In this document: positions 8,939-19,360 of the stretch, in pieces
How positions within the stretch are numbered: position 1 is the stretch's first letter
How the letters are laid out: each line of letters opens with the position of its first letter
NCBI RefSeq assembly: GCF_038397725.1
Contig: NZ_CP151634.1
Coordinates: 3,286,001 to 3,350,000 of the forward strand
DNA from: Microbacterium sp. LWO13-1.2
Lineage (GTDB): Bacteria; Actinomycetota; Actinomycetes; Actinomycetales; Microbacteriaceae
Length of the DNA: 64,000 nt
Direction of reading: 5' to 3'
Notes under the pieces: generated by a model
Databases searched by the model: none
What the model was told of the DNA's origin: nothing
What the model saw: only the letters and a program-made list of their open reading frames with translations
Position numbers and translations under genes: made by a program

Positions 8939-10198
8939 TCAGTTGGCGAACTGCTGCTGGGCGGATTCGAGGACCTTGGCCATCGTCTCCTGCCCGTTGT
9001 ACACGCTCACCAGCTGCGGCTGGACGTAGGTGCCGACCTTCGACCAGTTGTCGCTGACGTACTGGCCCTGGACGTTCTCGAACGCTGCCGTGAAGACCTC
9101 TTCGACCTGCGCGCGGTACTTCTCATCGATCGACTCGAAGTAGAGCGGCTGGCTCTCGGCGCGCGCCGGGTAGCTGCGCCCGGAGGAGGCGATGTAGTCC
9201 TGAGCGTCGGCACTGAGAAGCGAGCCGAGCACCTTGAGGGCGTCTTCCTTGTTCTCGCAGGTCTTGGAGATGCCGAAGCCGGAACCGAGGATGAGGCTGA
9301 GCGATTCGCCGCCCTCAGACGGAAGCGGCGCCATGCCTGCGGCGAAACCCGACTCGTTGGCGAGGTAGCTCACCGCGTTCCAGGTGCCGTCCACTGCCAT
9401 CGCCGCATTGCCACTCGAGTACTGGTTCTCTCCCCAGCCGGTGTCGGATGCGGACGCGACAGGGAGCGCCACCTTCTGTGCGGAGACGAGGTCCCCGTAC
9501 CACGTGGCCGCCTCGACGAACTTCTTGTCAGTCAGCTGCAGCTCACCATCGGCGCTGACCGGCTGCAGGCCCGCCTTCGCGATCGGAAGAGCCTGCCACT
9601 GGAAGTCGCCCATTCCCACGGCGAAGCCCGCCTTGCCGTTGCTGGTGGCCGCCTTGGCCGTCGCTTCGAAGTCGTCGAAGGTCCAGCCGGGAGCAGGAGT
9701 CGCCGCGCCGGATGCAGCGAGCTGATCGGCGTTGAAGTAGACGAGCATCGTGGCGACGTCGAAGGGAAGGCCGTACATCGTGCCCTTGTTCTTCAGGATC
9801 TCGGTCGCGCCCGGTGCGAAATCGCTCTCGGCGAGTCCGGCGGTCTTGAGGTCGGCCGCGCTGAGCTCGGCGAAGCCGTCGGTGTAGCTGGACAGCATGC
9901 CGCTGTTCATACCGGTGACGCACGCCATGTTGCCGGACGCCATGTTGGTCGTGAGCTTCGTGAAGAAGTCACCCCATGGCGCCGTGCGCAGCTCGATCTT
10001 CAGGTCGGGGTTCTGCTCCTGGGCGATCTTGATCTGCGCCTCGAGGGCCTTCGTGTCGTCGGCAGAGCCGGCCCACATGTCGACGACGATCGTGCCGTCG
10101 TCACCAGAACCGGACGCTCCACCGGAGCCGGCACATCCCGTCATGGCGACGGCGACGCCGGCGATGGCGGCGACGGCGCCCATGCGTATCTTCTTCAT
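8939..10198 (-). CDS. Sugar-binding lipoprotein of ABC transporter
   Basis: 419 residues. Signal peptide [22 protein letters not shown] with lipobox MTGC: the mature protein should be lipid-anchored at Cys22 and outward-facing. The body is a type-1 extracellular solute-binding protein (early [20 protein letters not shown], later [14 protein letters not shown] and [11 protein letters not shown]). AAGGAG sits 7 bp before the ATG. It is the first gene of the operon that ends with the GH29 gene, so a fucosylated oligosaccharide is the probable ligand (inference from context). Confidence 0.92.
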   Translation of the reverse strand: MKKIRMGAVAAIAGVAVAMTGCAGSGGASGSGDDGTIVVDMWAGSADDTKALEAQIKIAQEQNPDLKIELRTAPWGDFFTKLTTNMASGNMACVTGMNSGMLSSYTDGFAELSAADLKTAGLAESDFAPGATEILKNKGTMYGLPFDVATMLVYFNADQLAASGAATPAPGWTFDDFEATAKAATSNGKAGFAVGMGDFQWQALPIAKAGLQPVSADGELQLTDKKFVEAATWYGDLVSAQKVALPVASASDTGWGENQYSSGNAAMAVDGTWNAVSYLANESGFAAGMAPLPSEGGESLSLILGSGFGISKTCENKEDALKVLGSLLSADAQDYIASSGRSYPARAESQPLYFESIDEKYRAQVEEVFTAAFENVQGQYVSDNWSKVGTYVQPQLVSVYNGQETMAKVLESAQQQFAN

Positions 10199-10221
10199 TG
10201 AATTACTCCTTGGGAACGGGA

Positions 10222-10248
10222 AGGTTGTTCCTAAAATCGAAACAACCT
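10222..10248. promoter_or_regulatory. Inverted repeat upstream of the binding-protein gene
   Basis: Perfect 8-bp arms AGGTTGTT (10222-10229) and AACAACCT (10241-10248), 11-bp spacer, centred 37 bp upstream of the start codon at 10198. The position fits a repressor site over the promoter. No regulator gene is adjacent. Confidence 0.45.
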
Positions 10249-10259
10249 AGGAGGGTTTC

Positions 10260-10285
10260 GTATGAAGTTACCGTTTCATACTTCA
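10260..10285. promoter_or_regulatory. Overlapping inverted repeats upstream of the binding-protein gene
   Basis: GTATGAA (10260-10266) pairs with TTCATAC (10275-10281); an overlapping dyad pairs TGAAGT (10263-10268) with ACTTCA (10280-10285). The sequence is distinct from the 10222-10248 dyad. Likely a regulator-binding site of the fucoside transporter operon; the protein is unknown. Confidence 0.45.
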
Positions 10286-10303
10286 GGGGATGGCGCAAGC
10301 TGA

Positions 10304-10314
10304 ACATCGGATGT
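10304..10314. promoter_or_regulatory. Shared palindrome ACATCGGATGT, copy 1
   Basis: 11-bp palindrome (ACATC-G-GATGT) 105 bp upstream of the binding-protein start. The same 11 bases occur at 11713-11723 upstream of the second GH29 gene, the other transcription unit of this locus. A common operator is the simplest reading. Confidence 0.45.
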
Positions 10315-10388
10315 CTGCGCGAATTGGGGTCACCAAAGAGAGACGCCGCGGCAGCCGGTCCTCTGCACCCGCGTGATGGCTCGACGAC

Positions 10389-10418
10389 GATCGGCGCGCT
10401 CCGAGGAGCGCGCCGATC
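10389..10418 (-). terminator. Hairpin terminator of the second GH29 gene
   Basis: 14-bp perfect stem (10389-10402 with 10405-10418), starting GATCGGCGCGCTCC, 2-nt apparent loop. It lies 12 bp after the GH29 stop and separates this gene from the transporter operon on the same strand. No T-run. Confidence 0.7.
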
Positions 10419-10430
10419 TCAGAATGCCCG

Positions 10431-11693
10431 TCAGTCCGTCAGCGTGAGTTCGATCACCGGGATGAGGACATCGGGGCGCTGCACCGGGAGATGCACCGTC
10501 AGCGTGCCCTCTGCTTGACCGGCCGGCGTCATGAGGTCGGCTTCCTGCCCAGGATCTGACACACTCGTCCGCAGCCACGAGCCGTCATTGAGAAGGCGTG
10601 CGTACGCGACCTTTCCGGCGAGCTCCGGGAGATGCACGAATCCCATCGGCCAGAAGAAGAGACTCAGGTACAGGCGATTGCCGCGACGCGTGTACACGCC
10701 TTCACGAGGCGGGACGAACGAGGAATGCCCGGCCCCGATGACGGCGTCTCGGTGCAACCGCATCCAGGTCCCGATCTCGGACAGGGTCGCGGCATCACGA
10801 GGAACGATCGCTCCGCGCCCGTCGGGTCCGATGTTGAGCAGCATGTTGCCGCCCATCGATACGGAATCGACGAGCATCTGAGCCAGCAGGGTCGCCGACT
10901 TCTGGTCGGTGTTGTCACGGTGATACCCCCACGAGCCGTTGAGGGTCTGACATGCCTCCCACACCAGCGGGCTCCCGTCGCGCACGAGGGGCGCGGTCGG
11001 CTGGTACTGCTCCGGTGTGACGAAGTCTGCAGGGATGCCGAGCCGGTCGTTCACCAGCATGTTCGGCTGCAGCTCTCGACACAGCGCGAGCAACGCCTGC
11101 GCATCCCAGTCGTCCGGCCCCTTCCCCGGCCAGCCGTCTTTCTCGTCGGGGCTGGTGAAATCGAAGAACAGGTAGTCGATGTCGCCGTATTCGGTGAGCA
11201 GTTCACGCACTTGACCGTGCAGATACTCCCGATACACGGCCATGTCCCTACCCGCGTCGAGGTCGCGTGCGTCGTCGTCGTCGCGGCGCGGGTGGGTCCA
11301 GTCGAGGGTGAAATGCGGATGACGCCAGTCGATCAGCGAATGATAGAGACCGACTTTGAGCCCCTCTGCACGCAAGGCCTCGACGTACTCGCGGACGAGG
11401 TCCCGGTCGACGGCGACGGTGGAGGTGAAGTCGGTGAGTGTGGAATCCCAGAGGCAGAAGCCGTCATGGTGCTTCGTCGTCAGCACCACATAACCCATTC
11501 CCGTCTCCTTCGCCGTGCGCGCGAGAGCACGGGCATCGAAGAGATCAGGGTCGAAATGCTCGAAGTACTGCCGGTAGTCGGCATCGGTGAGGCGCTCGAA
11601 GCTCTGCACCCACTCGTGTCGGGCCGCCGCGCTGTAGAGCCCGAAGTGGACGAACATGCCGAATCGGGCGTCACTGAACCAGTCCTGTCGCAT
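10431..11693 (-). CDS. Alpha-L-fucosidase, GH29 (second copy, divergent)
   Basis: 420 residues. GH29 features: WFSDARFGMFVHFGLYSAAARHEW (5-28), LTTKHHDGFCLWDS (71-84), and YLFFDFTS with Asp178 as the expected nucleophile; C-terminal beta domain from about 330. It differs clearly from the enzyme at 5710-7062 and carries an acidic loop (RRDDDDARDLDAGRD) after about residue 136. No signal peptide, so intracellular. It is its own transcription unit with a hairpin behind it. The two enzymes probably cover different fucosyl linkages (inference). Confidence 0.88.
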   Translation of the reverse strand: MRQDWFSDARFGMFVHFGLYSAAARHEWVQSFERLTDADYRQYFEHFDPDLFDARALARTAKETGMGYVVLTTKHHDGFCLWDSTLTDFTSTVAVDRDLVREYVEALRAEGLKVGLYHSLIDWRHPHFTLDWTHPRRDDDDARDLDAGRDMAVYREYLHGQVRELLTEYGDIDYLFFDFTSPDEKDGWPGKGPDDWDAQALLALCRELQPNMLVNDRLGIPADFVTPEQYQPTAPLVRDGSPLVWEACQTLNGSWGYHRDNTDQKSATLLAQMLVDSVSMGGNMLLNIGPDGRGAIVPRDAATLSEIGTWMRLHRDAVIGAGHSSFVPPREGVYTRRGNRLYLSLFFWPMGFVHLPELAGKVAYARLLNDGSWLRTSVSDPGQEADLMTPAGQAEGTLTVHLPVQRPDVLIPVIELTLTD

Positions 11694-11712
11694 GGCCTCA
11701 TCCTAGCCAAAG

Positions 11713-11723
11713 ACATCGGATGT
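11713..11723. promoter_or_regulatory. Shared palindrome ACATCGGATGT, copy 2
   Basis: Identical to 10304-10314 and 20 bp upstream of the GH29 start at 11693, so it probably overlaps the promoter. A possible -10 (TAGGAT on the minus strand, about 11699-11704) lies just downstream. Confidence 0.45.
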
Positions 11724-11740
11724 ATCCCAGCGGAGGGACG

Positions 11741-11772
11741 AGAAAGGGCGCCCCTCGCGGGACGCCCTTTCT
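11741..11772 (-). terminator. Terminator downstream of ilvC
   Basis: 10-bp stem AGAAAGGGCG (11741-11750) with CGCCCTTTCT (11763-11772), 12-nt loop; the minus-strand product ends in a short pyrimidine tract. It lies 13 bp after the ilvC stop and ends the ots/ilv transcription block. Confidence 0.8.
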
Positions 11773-11784
11773 TCGTGCTTCAGA

Positions 11785-12873
<1,089 letters not shown>

Positions 12874-13383
12874 TCAGCCGCGCAGGACGCGCTCGGTGAT
12901 GCTCTTGCCGCCACGGCCGATGGCGAGGAGGCCGGACTGGGCGATCTCCTTGATGCCGAAGGGCTCCAGTGCGCGCAGGATCGCTTCGACCTTGCCCTTG
13001 TCGCCGGTCACCTCGACGACCAGAGCGTCGGGGGCGTAATCGACGACCGAGGCCCGGAACAGGTTCACGACCTCGATCACGTTCGAGCGGGTCGCGTTGT
13101 CGGTGCGCACCTTGACCAGCATGTGGTCGCGCTGCACGGAGGACGCCGGGTCCAGCTCGACGATCTTGATGACGTTGATCAGCTTGTTCAGCTGCTTGGT
13201 CACCTGCTCGAGGGGCAGGTCCTCCACGTCGACGACGACCGTGATGCGGGAGATTCCGGGCACCTCGGTCACGCCGACAGCGAGCGACTCGATGTTGAAG
13301 CCGCGACGGGCGAAGAGCCCGGCGACGCGCGTGAGGAGACCGGGCTTGTTCTCCACCAACAGACTCAGTACGTGGGTCGACAT
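12874..13383 (-). CDS. ilvN: Acetolactate synthase small (regulatory) subunit
   Basis: 169 residues. N-terminal ACT domain (LSLLVENKPGLLTRVAGLFARRGFNIESL) that in homologues binds valine for feedback inhibition, then the ALS-small C-terminal domain. It starts 3 bp after ilvB ends, so the two subunits are translated from one mRNA. Confidence 0.96.
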   Translation of the reverse strand: MSTHVLSLLVENKPGLLTRVAGLFARRGFNIESLAVGVTEVPGISRITVVVDVEDLPLEQVTKQLNKLINVIKIVELDPASSVQRDHMLVKVRTDNATRSNVIEVVNLFRASVVDYAPDALVVEVTGDKGKVEAILRALEPFGIKEIAQSGLLAIGRGGKSITERVLRG

Positions 13384-13386
13384 GGC

Positions 13387-15189
13387 TCAGATCTCCTCAT
13401 CGAACTCGGGGGCGTGCTCCCGCGCGTACTGGACGTAGCTGTTGCTGACGCCCTGCGGCACCATCGGCCACACCATCGAATCCGCGCTGACCACGAAGTC
13501 GATCACCACAGGACGGTCGTTGGTCTCGAGTGCCAGCTTGATCGCGGCATCCACTTCCTCTTCCTTCTCCACGCGGATCGCAAGGCACCCGTAGGCCTCG
13601 GACAGCTTGACGAAGTCGGGGATGCGGACCGTGCCGTGCCCGGTGTTCAGATCGGTGTTGGAGTGCCGGCCGTCATAGAACAGGGTCTGCCACTGGCGCA
13701 CCATGCCCAGCGAGGAGTTGTTGATGATCGCGACCTTGATCGGGATGTTGTTGATCGTGCAGGTCGCGAGCTCCTGATTGGTCATCTGGAAGCAGCCGTC
13801 ACCATCGATCGCCCAGACCACACGATCGGGTTCGGCGACCTTCGCACCCATCGCCGCCGGTACCGAGTAGCCCATGGTGCCTGCTCCCCCGGAGTTCAGC
13901 CAGGCGTTGGGACGCTCGTACTTGATGAACTGGGCAGCCCACATCTGGTGCTGTCCGACGCCCGCCGCGTACACGGCTTCGGGACCGGTGAGCTCGCCGA
14001 TGCGCTGGATCACGTACTGCGGTGCGAGAAGTCCGTCGGTGGTCGGCGCGAAGCCGAGCGGGAACTCATCGCGCAGTCCGTCGAGGTACGACCACCACTC
14101 CTCGGTGTCCGGCTTCGTGTCACCGACGGTGCCGCGATACGCCGCGTCGAGGTCGATCAGCACTTCGCGCACATCACCCACGATCGGCACGTCCGCGGTG
14201 CGGATCTTGGAGATCTCTGCCGGGTCGATGTCGACGTGGACGACCTTCGCGTTCGGTGCGAACAGCGCGGCCTTGCCGGTCACGCGGTCATCGAAGCGAG
14301 CTCCGAGCGAGATCAGCAGATCTGCTTCCTGCAGCGCCAGCACGGCGGGAACCGTGCCGTGCATCCCGGGCATGCCCAGGTGCTGCGCGTGCGAGTCAGG
14401 GAACGCCCCGCGTGCCATCAGGGTCGTCACGACGGGAGCGCCGGTCGATTCGGCGAACTCGAGCAGTTCCGCCGATGCGCGGCCGCGGATCACGCCGCCA
14501 CCGACGTACAGGACCGGCTTCTTCGCCTCGGCCAGCAGCTTCGCTGCGGCCTGGATCTGCTTGCCGTGCGCCTTCGTCACCGGGCGATACCCGGGAAGAT
14601 CGATCTTGGGCGGCCAGATGAACGGCGCGAATGCCTGCTGCGCGTCCTTGGTGATGTCGACCAGCACGGGACCGGGGCGGCCCGTGGAGGCGATCTCGAA
14701 GGCGGCGGCGAGGGCTCCTGGAACGTCCGCGGGGTCCTTCACGAGGAAGGAGTGCTTCGTCACGGGCATCGTGATGCCGACGATGTCGGCCTCCTGGAAG
14801 GCATCCGTCCCCATCAGCGTGGAGAACACCTGACCGGTGATCGCGACCAGCGGCACCGAGTCCATGTAGGCATCGGCGATCGCCGTGACGAGGTTCGTGG
14901 CGCCGGGACCGGACGTCGCGATGCAGACCCCGACGCGGCCCGACGCCGAGGCGTAGCCCTCGGCCGCGTGGCCGGCGCCCTGCTCGTGGCGCACCAAGAT
15001 GTGGCGGAGTTGGGAGTCGCCCATCAACGTGTCGTAGAGCGGGAGGATCGCACCACCGGGCAGCCCGAAGACGTCGGTGACACCGAGCAGCTCCAGCGAC
15101 CGGACGACGGCTTCGGCGCCCGAGAGCTCTGGGGCGGCGGATTGGCGGGCGGGTGGCCTCGGCACGGCCGAGACGGGATCAGCAGTCAT
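13387..15189 (-). CDS. ilvB: Acetolactate synthase large (catalytic) subunit
   Basis: 600 residues. Thiamine-diphosphate enzyme condensing pyruvate with pyruvate or 2-oxobutyrate. The catalytic Glu lies in [16 protein letters not shown] near residue 70; the ThDP motif [14 protein letters not shown] runs into [12 protein letters not shown] in the C-terminal domain. FAD-binding central domain between. It sits between ilvD and ilvN. A long frame antisense to this gene (13123-15321) is a GC-bias artefact. Confidence 0.97.
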   Translation of the reverse strand: MTADPVSAVPRPPARQSAAPELSGAEAVVRSLELLGVTDVFGLPGGAILPLYDTLMGDSQLRHILVRHEQGAGHAAEGYASASGRVGVCIATSGPGATNLVTAIADAYMDSVPLVAITGQVFSTLMGTDAFQEADIVGITMPVTKHSFLVKDPADVPGALAAAFEIASTGRPGPVLVDITKDAQQAFAPFIWPPKIDLPGYRPVTKAHGKQIQAAAKLLAEAKKPVLYVGGGVIRGRASAELLEFAESTGAPVVTTLMARGAFPDSHAQHLGMPGMHGTVPAVLALQEADLLISLGARFDDRVTGKAALFAPNAKVVHVDIDPAEISKIRTADVPIVGDVREVLIDLDAAYRGTVGDTKPDTEEWWSYLDGLRDEFPLGFAPTTDGLLAPQYVIQRIGELTGPEAVYAAGVGQHQMWAAQFIKYERPNAWLNSGGAGTMGYSVPAAMGAKVAEPDRVVWAIDGDGCFQMTNQELATCTINNIPIKVAIINNSSLGMVRQWQTLFYDGRHSNTDLNTGHGTVRIPDFVKLSEAYGCLAIRVEKEEEVDAAIKLALETNDRPVVIDFVVSADSMVWPMVPQGVSNSYVQYAREHAPEFDEEI

Positions 15190-15248
15190 GACATTCCTTC
15201 TGGTGGTCTGTGGACGACGTCGGATGCCGGAGGCGTGGCCGACGCGAT

Positions 15249-16982
15249 TCAGCCGGTCGTCGCGCCTTCGGCGGCGGACCGCACGAGACGCGAGTACTTG
15301 GCAAGAACGCCACGGGTATAGCGCGGGGGAAGCGGCTCCCAGCCAGAGCGGCGGGAGGCGAGCTCTGCATCGTCGACGAGTAGGTCGAGGGTGCGAGCCG
15401 CGATATCGACCCGTATCAGATCACCATCGCGCACGAAGGCGATAGGACCTGCGTCCACCGCTTCGGGTGCTATGTGGCCGATGCACAGTCCGGTTGTGCC
15501 GCCTGAGAATCGACCGTCTGTCAAGAGTAGTACATCTTTTCCGAGCCCGGCGCCCTTGATGGCGGCGGTGATCGCGAGCATCTCGCGCATCCCGGGCCCA
15601 CCCTTGGGTCCTTCGTAGCGGATCACGATGACATCGCCCGCGTTGACCTCGCCGGCAGCGAGGGCGTCCATCGCCCCGCGCTCGCGCTCGAACACACGGG
15701 CCGGCCCCTCGAACACGTCGGCGTCGAAGCCGGCGGACTTGACGACGGCGCCCTCGGGTGCGAGCGATCCGTGCAGGATCGTGATGCCGCCGGAGGCGTG
15801 GATCGGGTTGTCGAACGTGTGGATGACGTCGCCATCCACCGGGTCCGGGTTCAGGTCGGCCAGGTTCTCGGCAACGGTCTTGCCGGTGACCGTGAGCGCG
15901 TCGCCGTGGAGGAGCCCCTCGTCGAGCATCGCCTTCATGATGACCGGGATTCCGCCGTGGCGGTCGACGTCGTTCATGACGTACTGCCCGAACGGCTTCA
16001 TGTCGGCGACGTGCGGGGTCTTGCTGCCGATGCGGTTGAAGTCGTGCAGGCTCAACTCGATCTCGGCCTCACGGGCGATGGCGAGGAGGTGCAGGACGAC
16101 GTTGGTCGAGCCGCCCAGCGCCATGGCGAGGGCGATCGCGTTCTCGAAGGACTCCTTGGTCAGGATGTCCTTGGTGGTGATGCCCTGGCGGAGCAGGTTG
16201 ACCACCGCCTCACCGGAACGGTGCGCGTAGTAGTCACGACGACGGTCGGCTGCGGGCGGGGCGGCTGATCCAGGGAGGCTGAGGCCGAGGGCCTCGGCGA
16301 CGGACGCCATGGTGTTGGCGGTGTACATGCCGCCGCATGCGCCCTCTCCCGGAGCGAAGGCGCACTCGATGCGCTTGAGGTCCTCCTCGCTCATCCGGCC
16401 CGCTCGGCAGGCGCCGACGCCCTCGAACGAGTCGATGATCGTGATTTCCTTCTCGGTGCCGTCCGAGAGTTTCACCCAGCCGGGCGCGATGGACCCGGCG
16501 TACAGGAACACGCTGGAGAGGCCGAGACGGGCGCTGGCCATCAGCATCCCGGGGATGGACTTGTCGCAACCCGCGAGGAGCACGGACCCGTCGAGCCGCT
16601 CCGCCATCATCACGGTCTCGACCGAGTCGGCGATGACCTCGCGCGACACGAGCGAGAAGTGCATGCCCTCGTGGCCCATCGAGATGCCGTCAGAAACCGA
16701 GATGGTGCCGAACTGCAGCGGGTATCCGCCGCCGGCGTGCACGCCCTCCTTCGCACCCTGAGCGAGACGGTCGAGGCTCAGGTTGCAAGGGGTGATCTCG
16801 TTCCAGCTGGACGCGATCCCGATCTGCGGCTTCTCCCAATCGGCATCTCCCATGCCGACGGCACGCAACATGCCACGAGAAGTCGTGGCTTCAATGCCGT
16901 CGGTGACGACTCGGCTGCGGGGCTTGATGTCGACGGTGCGGGAATCGGCGGGCGCGCTGGCAGAAGGATCATGCGGGGACAT
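15249..16982 (-). CDS. ilvD: Dihydroxy-acid dehydratase
   Basis: 577 residues. Fe-S enzyme that dehydrates 2,3-dihydroxy acids to 2-keto acids, step three of branched-chain amino-acid synthesis. Cluster cysteines in [12 protein letters not shown] and [17 protein letters not shown]-terminal [19 protein letters not shown]. The start is only 9 bp after the otsB stop, leaving no room for an attenuator, so transcription probably enters from otsAB or from a promoter inside otsB. Confidence 0.97.
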   Translation of the reverse strand: MSPHDPSASAPADSRTVDIKPRSRVVTDGIEATTSRGMLRAVGMGDADWEKPQIGIASSWNEITPCNLSLDRLAQGAKEGVHAGGGYPLQFGTISVSDGISMGHEGMHFSLVSREVIADSVETVMMAERLDGSVLLAGCDKSIPGMLMASARLGLSSVFLYAGSIAPGWVKLSDGTEKEITIIDSFEGVGACRAGRMSEEDLKRIECAFAPGEGACGGMYTANTMASVAEALGLSLPGSAAPPAADRRRDYYAHRSGEAVVNLLRQGITTKDILTKESFENAIALAMALGGSTNVVLHLLAIAREAEIELSLHDFNRIGSKTPHVADMKPFGQYVMNDVDRHGGIPVIMKAMLDEGLLHGDALTVTGKTVAENLADLNPDPVDGDVIHTFDNPIHASGGITILHGSLAPEGAVVKSAGFDADVFEGPARVFERERGAMDALAAGEVNAGDVIVIRYEGPKGGPGMREMLAITAAIKGAGLGKDVLLLTDGRFSGGTTGLCIGHIAPEAVDAGPIAFVRDGDLIRVDIAARTLDLLVDDAELASRRSGWEPLPPRYTRGVLAKYSRLVRSAAEGATTG

Positions 16983-16991
16983 GACGGCAGT

Positions 16992-17789
16992 CTATTCCTG
17001 CCGCGCGGCCCGCTCGTCCGCGAGCGTCTCCAGAAGCTGGGCGATCTGTTGTGGGCTGTCCACACGGAGCGCCGCCGCGCTCTCCCCCGGCCCGACCCGC
17101 ACCCCGAGATCGTCGTCCTGAAGTACGCGCATCGCGTCCTCGTCCGTGACATCATCGCCGGCGAACAGGATCCCGGTGGCATCGAAGTGTTCGCGGAGGG
17201 CGGCCATCGCGGCGTCCTTGCCCTCGGTACGGGAGGAGAACTCGAGTACACGGTGTCCGGCCCGACGTCGCAGACCCGGGAATCGCTCGGCGACGAGCGC
17301 GTCGATCTCGGCGAACACCTGAGTCTCGGTCTCGCGGTCAGCGCGACGGGTGTGCACACCCATCCCGAAGGTCTTCGGCTCGAACTCAGCCCCCACGTAA
17401 CGGTCGATGATCGGCCGGGCTGCCTCCCAGAGTGCCTCGCGTGTCTCTCCGGCCGTCTGTTCGCTTCCGCTGTCGAGCTCACCGGTGCCCGGATACCAGT
17501 ACTGAGCGCCGTGCGAGCCGGCGAGAACTATCGGCGAGGCGTCGTCATGTTCGGTGATCTCACGAAGGTCGTGCAAGCTTCGCCCGGAGACGTAGGCGAC
17601 GAGGGTGTCCGGCAACGACGCGAGTCGGCTCGCCTGAGCGGCCACCTCGGGGAGGGCCCGTGCCGCCATCGGTTCGGCGACCAGAGGCGAAGCGACGCCG
17701 TCGAAGTCGAGCGCGACGACCAGTCGGAGCGTCCGGGCGATCGCCGAGAGGTCGGCATCCGGTGTTCCGGGGGTCCAGCTGCGGGTCAC
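16992..17789 (-). CDS. otsB: Trehalose-6-phosphate phosphatase
   Basis: 265 residues from a GTG start. HAD-fold enzyme releasing phosphate from trehalose-6-phosphate. Nucleophile motif VALDFDGVASPL (about 29-40), AYVSGRS near 64, and acidic motif FAGDDVTDEDA near 218. It follows otsA on the same strand, and ilvD follows 9 bp later. Confidence 0.95.
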   Translation of the reverse strand: MTRSWTPGTPDADLSAIARTLRLVVALDFDGVASPLVAEPMAARALPEVAAQASRLASLPDTLVAYVSGRSLHDLREITEHDDASPIVLAGSHGAQYWYPGTGELDSGSEQTAGETREALWEAARPIIDRYVGAEFEPKTFGMGVHTRRADRETETQVFAEIDALVAERFPGLRRRAGHRVLEFSSRTEGKDAAMAALREHFDATGILFAGDDVTDEDAMRVLQDDDLGVRVGPGESAAALRVDSPQQIAQLLETLADERAARQE

Positions 17790-17858
17790 AGGGCATCTCC
17801 TTGTTCGGTATCCGTGCTCTGCCAGCCTCTCACGCAGGAGCCCGGCCGCACGCGGCGG

Positions 17859-19289
17859 TCAGCGTGCTTCGCGCGCCGCGGCGAGGGCGGCGAGGAACGA
17901 GTTCGACCAGGCGTTCACGTCGTTGTCGAGCACTCGGCGCCGGAGCGCACGCATCCGTCGTGTCTGTTCCCGCGGCGGCATCTCCACAGCGCGCATGATG
18001 GCTTCCTTGAGGCCCTCGATGTCATGAGGATTCACCAGGATCGCGTTGCCGAGCTCGTCGGCAGCACCGGCGAACTCGCTCAGCACGAGCACACCACGAT
18101 TGTCGATTCGAGTGGCGACGTATTCCTTGGCCACGAGGTTCATGCCGTCACGGAGGGCGGTCACGAGCATCACGTCGGCGGCCAGGTACAGGGCCGCCAT
18201 CTCCTCACGGGGGAACCCCTGGTGCAGGTACCGGATCGCGGTGTGCCCCATCGTGTCGGTGTCGCCGTTGATCCTGCCGACGGAGAGCTCGATCTCGTCG
18301 CGCAGGTTCGCGTACGCGTCCACGCGTTCGCGGCTCGGACTCGCGACCTGCACGAGTGTGACGTCCTCGACGGAGAGGTCTCCTGAGGCGAGCAGCTCAC
18401 CGTATGCCTTGACGCGGTGACCGATGCCCTTGGTGTAGTCCAGGCGGTCGACTCCGAGCAGCACGTACTTCGGATTGCCGAGGTTCGCTCTGATCTCGGC
18501 TGCGCGCGCCTGGATGTCCGGGCGCCGGGCGAGCTCGATGTACGGCGCCGTGTCGATCGAGATCGGGAAGGCCTTCACCAGCGCGCGGTGCGAATCGCCT
18601 CTGTCGTCGATCTCGCCGTTGCCCGACGGCACGGTGACGGTCGACGACTTGATCTCGTACTTCAACCGGCGGCGCACGGCGTTGAGGAAGTTCGTGGCAT
18701 CGGTCGCCCGCTGGAATCCGATCACGTCCGCGCCGAGGAGCCCGCGCAGCACCTGGCCACGCCACGGCAGCTGTGCGTAAAGCCCGTGTGTCGGGAAGGG
18801 GATGTGATGGAAGTACCCGATGGTCACATCCGGTCGCAGCGCCCGCACCATCTGCGGAACGAGCTGCAGCTGGTAGTCGTGCACCCAGACGGTCCCGTCC
18901 TGCGCGACCGCGGCGGCAGCGGCGTCAGCGAAGCGCCGGTTCACCGCGACGTACGCGTCCCACCATTCGCGGTGGTACTGAGGAGGCGCGATCACATCGT
19001 GGTAGAGCGGCCAGATCGTGTCGTTGGAGAATCCCTCGTAGTACTCCGCGACCTCCTGCTCACTCAGCGCGATCGGGATGAGTCGGATGCCACCGGATGC
19101 GAAGGGCTTCACCTCGAGGTCGGCCTGCCCCGGCCACCCCACCCAGGCGCCGTTGACGCTCTGCATCACGGGCTCGAGCGCAGCCACGAGTCCACCCGGC
19201 GACGTGCGCCAGACTTCTTCTCCGTCGGGCCCTGCAACACGGTCGACGGGCAGCCGGTTGGCCACGACGACGAAATCTGCGGCGGTCAT
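17859..19289 (-). CDS. otsA: Alpha,alpha-trehalose-phosphate synthase (UDP-forming)
   Basis: 476 residues. GT20 glycosyltransferase that makes trehalose-6-phosphate from UDP-glucose and glucose-6-phosphate. Motifs: [11 protein letters not shown] at the start, [56 protein letters not shown], and [15 protein letters not shown]. With otsB it forms a trehalose synthesis pair used for osmotic and stress protection. Confidence 0.96.
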   Translation of the reverse strand: MTAADFVVVANRLPVDRVAGPDGEEVWRTSPGGLVAALEPVMQSVNGAWVGWPGQADLEVKPFASGGIRLIPIALSEQEVAEYYEGFSNDTIWPLYHDVIAPPQYHREWWDAYVAVNRRFADAAAAAVAQDGTVWVHDYQLQLVPQMVRALRPDVTIGYFHHIPFPTHGLYAQLPWRGQVLRGLLGADVIGFQRATDATNFLNAVRRRLKYEIKSSTVTVPSGNGEIDDRGDSHRALVKAFPISIDTAPYIELARRPDIQARAAEIRANLGNPKYVLLGVDRLDYTKGIGHRVKAYGELLASGDLSVEDVTLVQVASPSRERVDAYANLRDEIELSVGRINGDTDTMGHTAIRYLHQGFPREEMAALYLAADVMLVTALRDGMNLVAKEYVATRIDNRGVLVLSEFAGAADELGNAILVNPHDIEGLKEAIMRAVEMPPREQTRRMRALRRRVLDNDVNAWSNSFLAALAAAREAR

Positions 19290-19360
19290 GATGACTCCTC
19301 ACGCCAGCGGTTCAGTGCCCCCAGGCTATCGAGGTTGCCGAGCCTCCGACGCCACGCCTG

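Noticed and set aside
8849..10201. 450-codon plus-strand frame
   Set aside because: Antisense to the sugar-binding lipoprotein gene, which has a signal peptide and family motifs.
13123..15321. 732-codon plus-strand frame
   Set aside because: Antisense to ilvB/ilvN; low-complexity Arg/Asp/His-rich product typical of high-GC shadow frames.
16659..18386. 575-codon plus-strand frame
   Set aside because: Antisense to ilvD, otsB and otsA, all confidently identified.
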